Counted from the first letter of the stretch, positions 33,764 through 42,916 are shown. The stretch is 64,000 nucleotides of DNA from Oscillospiraceae bacterium (GCA_009781515.1 WQXY01000001.1:62001-126000), one strand, 5' to 3'. The notes: generated by a model from the letters alone, not told the origin. Made by a program: numbers and translations.

Positions 33764-34936
33764 TTAGCCTAAGTTGCCCTCGAAGAAGTTACCCGGAGGT
33801 TGAATATCACCGGATTTTACTTTTGCAAGTGCATCATTCATTGCTGTGAGAGTTTCAGCCGAAAGCTGATGTCTGCCTGTTGCGGAGACAAAGCCTGTGG
33901 ACTCTGTGTCAGCGCCGAGCAGATAGTTGCCGCCTTTGAATGTGCCGGCTTTAACTGCATTAAGCTGACGTGTTACGTTGATACGCATGTTTTTCAGTCC
34001 CGATGTAAGCACAACGTTTCCGCCTGCAAATACGCCGTCGTCAAACTGGTCAACGTCACAGCCGATAACCATAACGCCTGTGCTCTCTTTTGCTGCCGTG
34101 AACGCACCAAGTCCCGAGCCGCCTGCTGCTACAAAGAGAATGTCAACGCCTTCGCTGATAAGGGCTTCTGCAACAACCTTGCCTTGTGCTTGGTCGCCAA
34201 AGCTTTGTACATAGTTGCCGGCAACATTGATGCCGCGTACATCTTCGCCTGCAAATGCGGGAAGCTCAATAATTTCTGCATCTGTGCCGAGGTTTGCATT
34301 TGCCCACTTGACGCCTGCGTCAAAGCCGAACTGATAGTTGACAACGGGGGGGAATGCTATGCCGCCGACAAATGCGACTTTACCTGTTGTGGTTTCCATT
34401 GCTGCTGCAATACCTGCAAAGAAGCCGCTTTCCTGCTCCTTAAATGTCATTGCATAAATGTTGTCAAATACTTCTTGTCCGTCGACTTCATCGGGGTTGG
34501 AGTCTACAAGAATAAAGAACTTATCGGGGTTTGCGAGTGCTACTTCTGATATCGATGAAAACTGGAAGCCGGGAACTACGATTACATCATAGTCAGCGAC
34601 AACAGCTTCAACATCTTCTTTTGATGTTGCGATAGAAGCAGATGTGACAGGGACTACAGTTGTGCGGGGATTTTCAGCGATGAAGTCATTAATGCCTTCA
34701 AAGTTGTTTTGGTTAAACGAACCGTCGTCAACGCTTGAGCCTGATGTTACGATGACAATTTTAAGAGCAGCGCCGTCATCGCCGCCGTCACCGGTTGTGC
34801 CACCGTCGCCGGTTGTGCCGCCGTCGCCTGTGCCGCCACCGCCGCCGTTTGCAGGGGTGCTGTCACATGCTGCAAGCATAACGCACAGCATAGCGACAAT
34901 CATGATAATAAGGGTTGCAAGTCTGAACTTTTTCAT
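33764..34936 (-). CDS. bmpA: BMP-family nucleoside-binding lipoprotein
   Basis: The ligand-binding subunit of the nucleoside importer: a 390-residue lipoprotein with signal peptide and lipobox MLAAC (Cys near residue 24), a Gly/Asp/Thr-rich spacer with repeated GDGGTTGDGG, then the periplasmic-binding fold (IVIVTSGSSVDDGSFNQ, the typical BMP opening). YDVIVVPGFQFSS, FKEQESGFFAGIAAA, GKVAFVGG and VIGCDVDQFD are family marks. AGGAGG precedes ATG 34936, with a strong promoter upstream. Given the purine genes on both sides, its ligands are likely purine nucleosides, which is inference. Confidence 0.92.
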   Translation of the reverse strand: MKKFRLATLIIMIVAMLCVMLAACDSTPANGGGGGTGDGGTTGDGGTTGDGGDDGAALKIVIVTSGSSVDDGSFNQNNFEGINDFIAENPRTTVVPVTSASIATSKEDVEAVVADYDVIVVPGFQFSSISEVALANPDKFFILVDSNPDEVDGQEVFDNIYAMTFKEQESGFFAGIAAAMETTTGKVAFVGGIAFPPVVNYQFGFDAGVKWANANLGTDAEIIELPAFAGEDVRGINVAGNYVQSFGDQAQGKVVAEALISEGVDILFVAAGGSGLGAFTAAKESTGVMVIGCDVDQFDDGVFAGGNVVLTSGLKNMRINVTRQLNAVKAGTFKGGNYLLGADTESTGFVSATGRHQLSAETLTAMNDALAKVKSGDIQPPGNFFEGNLG

Positions 34937-34991
34937 TTTAATCCTCCTAAAGATTTACGCTTTGTATGTATTTTGTAATCTGCCAAAGCCA

Positions 34992-35020
34992 ATAATACTA
35001 TATGTAGTGGTGCATGTCAA
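34992..35020 (-). promoter_or_regulatory. Promoter of the bmpA-nup operon
   Basis: Leftward TTGACA (35015-35020), 17-base spacer, TATTAT (34992-34997). The leader is about 50 bases; no purine riboswitch consensus was found in it. Confidence 0.8.
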
Positions 35021-35047
35021 GTATCTAAAATGTCTGTTGGTAATACA

Positions 35048-36370
35048 TCAAATACCATTTACTTCCAAAAAGTCTTTTAGTAAATTCATACAGACGTTTT
35101 TGCGATACTGCACGCTGACTCTGCCGCGTCGGGGGACTACAGCTTCATCATACATAGCGAAATATTCAGCCTTTAGTGCCTTTGCTTCATCTGTATTTTT
35201 GCCGATGAGTTTTTTATCTATATGGTCGAAGCGTATTATCGTATCAATCACAGCGCCGAATGCGACTGCACAGTTTTTGATAATGCCGTCTTGTATATCA
35301 AGTATCCCTGCAAATGAAGTCCTCGCTATGGACAGTGCGTTTCTTGCCCCGACCTTTTTGTAATAATAGTTATCCAAGCCGTGCTTTGGCATCAAAATCT
35401 CAACAATCAACTCATTGGGATTTATATTCAGCTTTTTGTCGCCGAGATAAAAGTCCCTGATAGGGATAATCCGCTCGCTATCTGCACTTTTTATAAGAAG
35501 CTTTGAGTCTGTGACCATAAAGATAAGAGCGGAGTCTGCCTTTGCCGAGCCGTTGGCGATATTGCCGCCGATAGTACCCGCGTTACGAATGGCGGGAGCG
35601 GCAATCCCCCGACATGCTTCTTTTAAGATTTCGGGCGAGAGCTTATTATTTATAACCTGCGTAAAAGTACAGGCAGCGCCGAAGCGGATATGTTTCTCAT
35701 CTTCGGTAATTTGCTTTAGCTCGGGAATATTGCCTATATAAAGGAACTTTTTTTCTAAGGAACTCTCGGAAACCATAAGGTCGGTGCCACCGGCATATGG
35801 TATCAGGTTCGTGGTTTTCCGAAGCTCAAGTGCTTCCTGCAAAGATAAAAGCGGCGTACGCTCTGCCTCGTGATTGTGCTTACAGTCACAGGCGGGCGCT
35901 GTGTTTTTTGTGTCTGCCGCTATGCCGATTGCTTTTACAATCGCGTTATATCCGGTGCATCTGCAAAGATTGCCGGAAATGCCCTCGCGTATCTCATATT
36001 CGGTTGGATTGGGATTATTTGAGAGTAAACACTCGGACGCGAGTATCATACCGGGTATGCAAAAGCCGCATTGCACTGCAGAAACTGACGCATAAGCCTT
36101 TTCGAGTGTATCAAAGCGCGCTGTTTTACTGTAACCCTCGATTGTCACAACAGACGAGCCACTAAGGCTTCCCATGGAAACAAGACATGAGTTAATAAGC
36201 TTGCCGTCTATGAGCACACTGCACGCTCCACACTCGCCCTCCTTGCAGCCGCATTTTGCACCCGTAAGGCTATAATCGCTGCGAAGCACATCAAGCAGTC
36301 TGTGTGACGGATTGCCTGTGTATTCGGTTTTTTCACCGTTTAGGATAAATTTAACAGGTGTGTTTAACAT
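35048..36370 (-). CDS. Xanthine dehydrogenase iron-sulfur / FAD fusion subunit
   Basis: A 440-residue fusion of two subunits usually separate. Residues 1-155 hold the 2Fe-2S domains (CGCKEGECGAC with the plant-type cluster, then CGFCIPG and GNLCRCTGY). Residues about 170-440 are the FAD domain (YAGGTDLMV, RNAGTIGGNIANGSAKADS). It passes electrons from the molybdenum subunit to NAD+ or another acceptor. The start overlaps the stop of the molybdenum subunit by seven bases. The pair lies in the purine island and probably interconverts hypoxanthine, xanthine and urate. Confidence 0.9.
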   Translation of the reverse strand: MLNTPVKFILNGEKTEYTGNPSHRLLDVLRSDYSLTGAKCGCKEGECGACSVLIDGKLINSCLVSMGSLSGSSVVTIEGYSKTARFDTLEKAYASVSAVQCGFCIPGMILASECLLSNNPNPTEYEIREGISGNLCRCTGYNAIVKAIGIAADTKNTAPACDCKHNHEAERTPLLSLQEALELRKTTNLIPYAGGTDLMVSESSLEKKFLYIGNIPELKQITEDEKHIRFGAACTFTQVINNKLSPEILKEACRGIAAPAIRNAGTIGGNIANGSAKADSALIFMVTDSKLLIKSADSERIIPIRDFYLGDKKLNINPNELIVEILMPKHGLDNYYYKKVGARNALSIARTSFAGILDIQDGIIKNCAVAFGAVIDTIIRFDHIDKKLIGKNTDEAKALKAEYFAMYDEAVVPRRGRVSVQYRKNVCMNLLKDFLEVNGI

Positions 36371-38466
36371 GATAACACCTCCATAATGTCCTCGGGCATG
36401 AAGGGTACTTTATTTAGCATTGTATCAAGTGCATTTTGGATTGCATCAAGCACTGCCGGAGCGCCGCCCACATGAGGAAGCTCACCTGCGCCTTTTGCTC
36501 CGAACGGTCCTTTTATATACTTGTCAACAAAAAAGCTCACTTTGATGTTCGGGAAGTCAAGTGCTGTTGGTATTATGTAGTCGCAAAGCTTTTTATTTGA
36601 AATATGACCGTTTCGAATTGCACACTTCTCCATCATTCCATAACCGAGGCTTTGAACAATTCCACCCTCCATTTGTCCGATAACAATATTTTCATCAATT
36701 AAAGTGCCGACATCAAAGCTTGCCCACACCCCCGGGATTGCTATATAACCTGTCAGCGTGTCAATCTCAACCTCAACGGCGGTCACAGCCCATGAGTATG
36801 TCGGGTAGGCGTCACCTTTGTAGTTTTCTGAGTCAAAGGGTATCATAAAATCGGGGTGCTCGTAGTGCTCTGTGATAATTTGCTCCTCGCCGTCTTTCCA
36901 CAAAGATTTGAGCCTTTCGGCGGCACGGCGTATAAGCTCGCCGACTATCATAATAGAACGGGAAGCAACTGTCGGGCCGGAGTCCGGAACCCTTGAGGTG
37001 TCGGGCAGATTGATAATGACACGCTCGGGTGGAATTTCAAGTGCAGCCGCAACAATTTTTGTAAAGGTAGTGTTTACACCCTGACCCATTTCCGCACTTG
37101 ATGTAAGTATCTCAACGGTATCATCGGTGTTTTTCCGTAAGCTGACAACTGCTTTGATTTTGTCGCGCTCGCCGTTTCCGGTAAACCCTACCCCGTGAAA
37201 CACGGCAGAAAAGCCAATTCCTTTGCGGTATCTGCCTTTTTGGTTTTTGTACGCTTCTTTTTTCTTATGATAATCGCTTTGTGCGAGAATGTCCTTTGTC
37301 ATATCGGGGAGCGGAACAGGGAAGTGGTACTTGCCGCAGGTTGAGGTGAGGTCGCCTTGTTTGGCAAAATGCTTCATCTTAAAGTCAGCGCTGTCAATGC
37401 CAAGCTCACGGCTTATATGTGTCATCATCATTTCGATTGCAAAAAATGTTTGCGGCCCGCCGAAGCCGCGAAACGCACCGTTTGGAACGGTGTTGGTTTG
37501 CCGTGCGTGACCGTGTATTTGCAGATTAGGTATGTCATACACACCTGCTGCCGCAATAAACGAGCGTTGCAGGACAACCATGGACATTGTTGTGTACGCT
37601 CCCGCATCAAGGAGCACATCGGAAATCATGCCTATGATTTTGCCGTCTTTAAGAGCTACCTTGTAGGTGCAAAATGACGGGTGGCGCTTGCTTGTGGCGA
37701 TAACATCTTCCTCGCGGCTGAAAACAACACGAACCTTTTTACCCTTTGCTTTATATGCAGCCACCGCCACCTGACATGCAAGCACGGACGGATAGTCTTC
37801 TTTTCCGCCAAAGCCTCCGCCAGTCACGTCCTGACGTATTATCACATTTTCGGGTGCCAAGCCCGTTGCATGTGCGACTGCTCCATGCAGATAGTACGGG
37901 CATTGCATTGAGCCGTGAACATACATTTTGCCGTCCTTATACTCGGCTATCATTGCGTTGGTTTCAAGATACATATGTTCTTGAAGTCCTGTTTCATAGT
38001 CGCCCTCAAAAATATGGTCGGCACCGGAGAAAGCAGCGTCCGTATCGCCTTTGTTTATGTTGTAGTCAAAGAAAACAACTCCCGAATGCCTCGCGTCAAA
38101 TATCGGTGTCTGCTCCTTGTATTCGACTTTTATTTCGTGAAACAGTTCATTTAAGACAAGCTCATCGGAGCCGACAATCATTCCGATAGGGTCGCCGATA
38201 TATTTGACATGATGTGTAAAAACAGGTGTGTCGTCCTGCACAATATGCACCACGTTGACAGCGGGCACATCGTTTTTATCAACGTAGAAGTACCCGTCGG
38301 GCAGCTCGGGCAGTGTGACGCTGTTTACTACGCCATATGCAATGGAGGAGCGTAAAATGCGCCCATGGAGCATATCTGTTGTCGGATAGTCACAGACATA
38401 CTTAGCCTTGCCTGTGATTTTTTCAAAATGGTCAATTTTCTGCATTGATGTACTTATATTTTTCAT
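36364..38466 (-). CDS. Xanthine dehydrogenase molybdenum-binding subunit
   Basis: The catalytic Mo-pterin subunit, 700 residues. Hallmarks are KITGKAKYVCDY at the start, RQDVTGGGFGGKEDYPS (Mo-pterin contact, near residue 210), GAFRGFGGPQ (Arg of the active site, near 325), EMGQGVNTTFTKI and the C-terminal GPFGAKGAGELP with the catalytic Glu. Met 38466 follows GGGTGAT; the longer frame to 38505 is less likely. With the downstream Fe-S/FAD subunit it forms a complete xanthine dehydrogenase. Guanine-deaminase-like enzyme is encoded just upstream, past a repeat. Confidence 0.92.
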   Translation of the reverse strand: MKNISTSMQKIDHFEKITGKAKYVCDYPTTDMLHGRILRSSIAYGVVNSVTLPELPDGYFYVDKNDVPAVNVVHIVQDDTPVFTHHVKYIGDPIGMIVGSDELVLNELFHEIKVEYKEQTPIFDARHSGVVFFDYNINKGDTDAAFSGADHIFEGDYETGLQEHMYLETNAMIAEYKDGKMYVHGSMQCPYYLHGAVAHATGLAPENVIIRQDVTGGGFGGKEDYPSVLACQVAVAAYKAKGKKVRVVFSREEDVIATSKRHPSFCTYKVALKDGKIIGMISDVLLDAGAYTTMSMVVLQRSFIAAAGVYDIPNLQIHGHARQTNTVPNGAFRGFGGPQTFFAIEMMMTHISRELGIDSADFKMKHFAKQGDLTSTCGKYHFPVPLPDMTKDILAQSDYHKKKEAYKNQKGRYRKGIGFSAVFHGVGFTGNGERDKIKAVVSLRKNTDDTVEILTSSAEMGQGVNTTFTKIVAAALEIPPERVIINLPDTSRVPDSGPTVASRSIMIVGELIRRAAERLKSLWKDGEEQIITEHYEHPDFMIPFDSENYKGDAYPTYSWAVTAVEVEIDTLTGYIAIPGVWASFDVGTLIDENIVIGQMEGGIVQSLGYGMMEKCAIRNGHISNKKLCDYIIPTALDFPNIKVSFFVDKYIKGPFGAKGAGELPHVGGAPAVLDAIQNALDTMLNKVPFMPEDIMEVLSC

Positions 38467-38507
38467 TCTAATCACCCATTTTATTTCCTGCGATATATTT
38501 ATCAACG

Positions 38508-38608
38508 CGTCATCGCGAGCGTAGCGTGGCGATCCAGATGATGCACTTATTTGAAATTACGTGGTCTGGATTGCCACGTCGCCCATTTATGGGCTCCTCG
38601 CAATGACG
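38508..38608. repeat. Family 1 repeat, full copy D
   Basis: 101 bases from CGTCATCGCGAGCG to CCTCGCAATGACG. Inner arms GTGGCGATCCAGA and TCTGGATTGCCAC pair. It is closely similar to copy E at 53047, including the central GATGCACTTATT. Confidence 0.85.
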
Positions 38609-38609
38609 G

Positions 38610-39887
38610 CTACATTGTTCGTATTCCTTTTATATATTTATCGACAATTTTTATTTCGTCGGCAAAATAAATAACCCTTGAAAGGCGTTCTTCTAAAGAT
38701 AACGGGTTTGGTGAGGGCAGAGGGCTGTCGTCTATAATAACAGCATCAAGCTCAAAATCTTCCCCAAAGCTGCCGACCTTACCGAAGAAGCTCCCGCCGC
38801 CGAGTGTGCCGAGATAAAAAGCTTCGTTTAGTGTGAGAGGTGTGCACTTTTCGTCAACATGCCTGTGATAGAGCTTTGAAACCTGCACGGCGTCAGTCAT
38901 TGCTCTGAAAATTGATAAGTGACAGCCACCCGCAACATCGCTTCCGAGCCCGGTTTTTATACCCTGCGTCAGATATTCGCGTATCGGAGCGATGCCGGAG
39001 GCGAGATTGCTGTTTGACTGCGGGCAGTGGGCGACGTAGACGCCATTATCTCTAAGCAGCTGTCTGTCTTTATCGTCACACCATACGCAGTGTGCCATAA
39101 TTGCGGGGGCGTCGAAACCGCCAAATAGCTTATAGTGGTCATATATTGCGGCATATGAGGTCAAATCGGGATTTTTGTTAAGAGATTTAACAAGCTCCAC
39201 CTCTTTGGTATTCTCCGACAGATGAGACTGAACGGGTAGGTTGAACTTTTGCTGCAGGCAACTAAGTTTGTCCAATAATTCTTCCGAACAGGCAGGTATA
39301 AAGCGGGGAGTGAGTATCGGCTTTGTATTTTCAAATCTGTCTGAGGTGTCCTCTATCCATTTATTTGTAATTTCAAAAGCTTCTGCAGGGCTATTTTGCC
39401 TGAGAGTTTCGGGGCAGTTTCTGTCCATGTTTACAAGTCCGACATAAGACGAAATGCCGCTTTTTTCAAGCTTTTCCATAAGCAGTGTTGTAGCGGGAAC
39501 ATGAACCGTTGCGAAAATACAGGCGCGTGTGGTTGCGCTGCGCGACAAGGCGCTTACAAATATGTCGTAAGCTTTATTTGCATAGTGCACATCGGCATAT
39601 TTGATTTCCTCGGGATATGTATATGTCCTCAGCCAGTCAAGCAGCTCCATGTCCATTCCAAGTCCGCGAAATGCATATTGCGGTGCGTGAGTGTGCAGGT
39701 CAATAAGTCCGGGGATTACAAGAAACTCGCCGTAGTCTTTTATCGGGAAAGCGGAATATTTTTCGGGGACATGGTCAAAGACGCCCTTTGACAAACCATC
39801 TGCGCACACAAGATATCCGCCCTGCGTGACAGATAGCTCCTGCGGTGTTTTACTGTAACAAATATTTCCTTTAAGTATGATATTCAT
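38610..39887 (-). CDS. guaD: Guanine deaminase-like amidohydrolase
   Basis: A 425-residue metal-dependent amidohydrolase that likely deaminates guanine to xanthine, feeding the adjacent xanthine dehydrogenase. Features are IPGLIDLHTHAPQYAFRG (HxH and the guanine-deaminase-like APQ), QSHLSENTKEVE, MAHCVWCDD and GLGSDVAGG. Met 39887 is chosen; the long upstream extension overlaps the divergent PLP gene. A TATAAT ends six bases before this ATG, so a leaderless message is possible, although AGGT lies close by. Another deaminated heterocycle cannot be excluded. Confidence 0.85.
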   Translation of the reverse strand: MNIILKGNICYSKTPQELSVTQGGYLVCADGLSKGVFDHVPEKYSAFPIKDYGEFLVIPGLIDLHTHAPQYAFRGLGMDMELLDWLRTYTYPEEIKYADVHYANKAYDIFVSALSRSATTRACIFATVHVPATTLLMEKLEKSGISSYVGLVNMDRNCPETLRQNSPAEAFEITNKWIEDTSDRFENTKPILTPRFIPACSEELLDKLSCLQQKFNLPVQSHLSENTKEVELVKSLNKNPDLTSYAAIYDHYKLFGGFDAPAIMAHCVWCDDKDRQLLRDNGVYVAHCPQSNSNLASGIAPIREYLTQGIKTGLGSDVAGGCHLSIFRAMTDAVQVSKLYHRHVDEKCTPLTLNEAFYLGTLGGGSFFGKVGSFGEDFELDAVIIDDSPLPSPNPLSLEERLSRVIYFADEIKIVDKYIKGIRTM

Positions 39888-39893
39888 ATACCT

Positions 39894-39899
39894 ATTATA
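39894..39899 (-). promoter_or_regulatory. -10 element immediately before guaD
   Basis: Leftward TATAAT with no clear -35. Only six bases separate it from the ATG. Confidence 0.45.
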
Positions 39900-39949
39900 C
39901 AATAATTTAACAAAAGTTGCACTAAAAACTGTAAACATTGCTAAAAGTG

Positions 39950-39958
39950 TGGTAGAAT
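39950..39958 (+). promoter_or_regulatory. Extended -10 promoter of the dpaL/yge operon
   Basis: TGG-TAGAAT (hexamer 39953-39958) forms an extended -10, with TGTAAA 17 bases upstream as a weak -35. The first gene starts 38 bases beyond, with GAGGAAGGAA as ribosome site. Confidence 0.5.
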
Positions 39959-39995
39959 ATATGAATACACTGACGAGCAGAGGAAGGAAATTTTT

Positions 39996-41480
39996 ATGAT
40001 TGATTTGACGATTAATAAGAAAGCACTTGACGAAAACATAAAAAAAGCGAGAGAAAACAATATTATTCTGCCGACTTATAAACAAATGCGCCAGCCCGAT
40101 AAAAATGTGCCGCAGGAAATAAAAGACAAACTCAAAAGCATTGGCTTGTGGGATATAAACCCGCTTAATCTGTTTCGTATTACATGGAAAAACGAGCAAA
40201 AGATGAACGGCGGTTTGTATGGCAAGCCAAACTTTATTGAGCTTCCCTCAAGGCTGACGGGGATTGATGCAAAAATTATCTGCATGGTCGGCAAATACTT
40301 CCCGACAGGCTGCCACAAGGTGGGAGCGTCGTTCGGCTGCCTTGTGCCAAGGCTTGTGACAGGACAGTTTAGTTCCGCTGCGCAAAAGGCTGTCTGGCCG
40401 TCAACAGGCAACTACTGCCGCGGTGGAGCGTTTAACTCCAAGCTTTTAGCATGTGACTCCGTTGCAATTTTGCCCGAGGGCATGAGCCGTGAGCGTTTTG
40501 AGTGGCTCTACGCGATTGCAGGTGAAGTTATTGCCACAGCAGGTACGGAAAGTAATGTAAAGGAAATTTTCGATAAAACACATGAACTGAGAAATACGCG
40601 CGATGATGTAATGATATTTAATCAATTTGAAGAAATGGGTAATTATCTGTGGCACTATGAGATTACGGGCAGTGCTATCAGCGAAGCTTTTGAGTATTTC
40701 AGACAGGAAAACTACGATGATGACGGTGATTGCAGGCTTGCAGGCATTTGCCTCATGTCGGGCTCGGGAGGCTCGCTTGCGGCGGGGGATTATCTCAAGG
40801 AAATGTATACGGACTGCAAAATCGCAGTGGGCGAAGCACTGCAATGCCCGACAATTCTAAACAACGGTTTTGGCGACCACAGAATTGAAGGTGTCGGTGA
40901 CAAGCACATTCCGTGGATACATAACGTTAAAAATACCGATATGGCAATTGCGATTGACGATAATGATGCAATGGCACTGCTGCGTTTGTTTAACGAGCCA
41001 AAGGGTAAGGAATATCTTACGAAAGAAGTCGGCATGGATGCAAAGGACGTAGAAAACCTTTCATTTATGGGGATATCCGGTATTGCCAACATGCTTTGTG
41101 CAATCAAGTTTGCCAAGCACTACGAACTTACGGATAAGGACGTAGTTGCAACAGTCCTTACGGACAGTGTGGAAATGTACAAGTCAAGACTTGAAGAGCT
41201 TTGCGAGATACAAGGTGAGTATAAAAGCAGCTGTGCGGCATTTGATTATGCCAAGAGCTTATATGGAGCAGCGACCGACAATATGCTTGAACTGACTGAA
41301 TTTGAGCGTAAGCGTATTCATAATCTTAAATATTACACATGGGTCGAGCAGCAGGGCAGAACCGCCGATGAGCTAAATGACCAGTGGTACAGGCAGGATT
41401 TAACCTTTGAGTCCGTACGCGGTCAGGCAGACGATATTGACGAGCTGATAGAGGAATTTAACGAGGCGGTCAGTAAATAA
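39996..41480 (+). CDS. TrpB-like fold-type II PLP-dependent protein, 494 aa
   Basis: A large relative of tryptophan synthase beta and cysteine synthase. The probable PLP lysine is in PTGCHKVGASFG (near residue 109), a SGNH-like stretch in WPSTGNYCRGGAF, and the phosphate-binding loop in MSGSGGSLAAGDYL (near 255). At about 490 residues it is longer than usual, with an extended N-terminus. Its stop overlaps the start of dpaL by one base (TAATG), so the two PLP enzymes are made together and may act in sequence or as partners. The substrate is not evident; an amino acid arising from purine ring opening is a reasonable guess. Confidence 0.8.
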   Translation: MIDLTINKKALDENIKKARENNIILPTYKQMRQPDKNVPQEIKDKLKSIGLWDINPLNLFRITWKNEQKMNGGLYGKPNFIELPSRLTGIDAKIICMVGKYFPTGCHKVGASFGCLVPRLVTGQFSSAAQKAVWPSTGNYCRGGAFNSKLLACDSVAILPEGMSRERFEWLYAIAGEVIATAGTESNVKEIFDKTHELRNTRDDVMIFNQFEEMGNYLWHYEITGSAISEAFEYFRQENYDDDGDCRLAGICLMSGSGGSLAAGDYLKEMYTDCKIAVGEALQCPTILNNGFGDHRIEGVGDKHIPWIHNVKNTDMAIAIDDNDAMALLRLFNEPKGKEYLTKEVGMDAKDVENLSFMGISGIANMLCAIKFAKHYELTDKDVVATVLTDSVEMYKSRLEELCEIQGEYKSSCAAFDYAKSLYGAATDNMLELTEFERKRIHNLKYYTWVEQQGRTADELNDQWYRQDLTFESVRGQADDIDELIEEFNEAVSK

Positions 41481-42667
41481 TGGTTAAGTGGGTAGAAAAT
41501 AACATACCCCGCGCTACGGCATGTGAAAGAAACATGTCACTCATGGATATTAAAACGATTGACAAAATCATGCAATTTCACAAAAGCTTTCCGCAGTATT
41601 CGGTAACGCCGCTTGTATCTTTGGGCGCACTCGCAGGGAAGCTTGGTGTCGGGGGCATATATGTCAAAGACGAGTCGTTTCGATTTGGACTCGGTTCGTT
41701 CAAAGCCTTGGGCTGTACCTTTGCAATCGCCTCATACATAGCGCAGCGGCTCGGCAAATCAATATGGGAGCTTGACTACGACACACTCCCTGCCGCAGCA
41801 AAAGAGCTTGGCGAGTTTACATTTTATGCCGCAACCGACGGAAATCACGGACGGGCTGTTGCGTGGGCGGCAAGAGAGCTTGGGCAAAAGGCAGTCATTT
41901 ACATGAACAAAGGCTGCCCTCAGGTAAGGCTCGAGCATATACTCAGAGAAAAAGCCGAAGCGTCAATATCGGAGCTCAACTATGACGATACAATCCGTTT
42001 TGTCAAAGAACTTGCGGCACAAAACGAAGCGGCTGAAATAATTCAAGACACAGCATGGGAGGGGTACGAAGACATTCCCGGTTGGATAATGCAAGGTTAT
42101 GCAGTAATGGCTCTTGAGACATGCAGACAGCTTGAGGAAATAAATGTAAGACCGACACATTTTATTATACAAGCGGGAGTCGGAGCATTTGCAGGCTCGG
42201 CTCAGGCGCTCATTTCAAATTACTACGGCGATGATGTACCTGTTTCATTTGTTGTTGAGCCGCATGTTGCAGACTGTTTCTACCAATCCGTCAAAAAAGG
42301 TACAGGGGAGCCTGTATTTGTAACAGGTGAGATGAAAACAATCATGGCGGGGCTTGCATGCGGCGAGCCGGGCATATCAGCTTGGGATATCCTCAGAGGC
42401 AACAGTAATTTCTTCACAACGATTGATGATAAACATGCGGAAAACGCAATGCGGATACTTGGAAAACCAAAAGACGGTGACGCAAAGATAATTTCAGGGG
42501 AGTCTGGAGCATCAAGCATGGGGCTTCTTCTCGAACTGCTGACAAATGATGAGCTCGCAGAACTGCGGGCAAAAGCAGGCATTGATGAAAACTCCGTATT
42601 TTTGCTCTTTAGCACAGAGGGTGACACCGACCCCGAAAACTATCAAAAAGTTGTTTTTTCAGATTAA
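41480..42667 (+). CDS. dpaL: Diaminopropionate ammonia-lyase
   Basis: DpaL (YgeX in E. coli) is a PLP fold-type II lyase converting 2,3-diaminopropionate to pyruvate and two ammonia. The 395-residue protein shows the PLP lysine in FGLGSFKALG (near residue 77), ATDGNHGRAVAWAA, DTAWEGYEDIPGWIMQGY and IQAGVGAFAG (phosphate loop). In purine-degrading anaerobes it is thought to finish the pathway by giving pyruvate for fermentation. Coupled to the upstream TrpB-like gene; the rubredoxin gene follows after 77 bases. Confidence 0.92.
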   Translation: MVKWVENNIPRATACERNMSLMDIKTIDKIMQFHKSFPQYSVTPLVSLGALAGKLGVGGIYVKDESFRFGLGSFKALGCTFAIASYIAQRLGKSIWELDYDTLPAAAKELGEFTFYAATDGNHGRAVAWAARELGQKAVIYMNKGCPQVRLEHILREKAEASISELNYDDTIRFVKELAAQNEAAEIIQDTAWEGYEDIPGWIMQGYAVMALETCRQLEEINVRPTHFIIQAGVGAFAGSAQALISNYYGDDVPVSFVVEPHVADCFYQSVKKGTGEPVFVTGEMKTIMAGLACGEPGISAWDILRGNSNFFTTIDDKHAENAMRILGKPKDGDAKIISGESGASSMGLLLELLTNDELAELRAKAGIDENSVFLLFSTEGDTDPENYQKVVFSD

Positions 42668-42744
42668 AATTGTTAAAATATTATCATACGCAAAGGACTT
42701 GTTGCAAAATGATAATATAAATATAAAAAAAGGAGAACATAACA

Positions 42745-42897
42745 ATGAAGTATGAATGTATGTGCGGTTACATGTATGACGAGGAGCTTGGCGAACCGGA
42801 GCTTGACATTGAGCCGGGAACAAAATGGGAAGACGTCCCCGAGGACTTCCAATGCCCTGCCTGCGGTATGGGTAAGGACGCATTTTCAGAAATTTAA
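42745..42897 (+). CDS. Variant rubredoxin, 50 aa, with a CxC first knuckle
   Basis: AGGAGA precedes ATG 42745. The 50-residue product is a rubredoxin throughout: GYMYDEELGEPE, IEPGTKWEDVPEDFQCPACGMGKDAF. The second iron knuckle CPACG is normal. The first reads Glu-Cys-Met-Cys-Gly-Tyr: one residue between the cysteines, not two, unlike the usual CxxCGY. The protein would be a single-iron electron carrier, perhaps serving YgfK or the Mo hydroxylases in this operon. The tight fit of the frame argues against a sequencing slip, since an in-frame codon is missing. Confidence 0.88.
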   Translation: MKYECMCGYMYDEELGEPELDIEPGTKWEDVPEDFQCPACGMGKDAFSEI

Positions 42898-42916
42898 CAA
42901 GTAAGGAAAAAAGTAC

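Noticed and set aside
33800..34549. 249-aa cysteine-rich frame antisense to bmpA
   Set aside because: It is a mirror of bmpA codon usage: no ribosome site, no recognisable domain, and the opposite strand is a clear lipoprotein with promoter and SD.
34937..34991. Possible purine riboswitch ahead of bmpA
   Set aside because: The leader of about 50 bases lacks the conserved purine-aptamer core and is too short to hold it.
35797..38189. Several 70-147 aa frames antisense to the xanthine dehydrogenase genes
   Set aside because: All are shadows in the high-GC third position; the sense strand has full Mo and Fe-S motifs.
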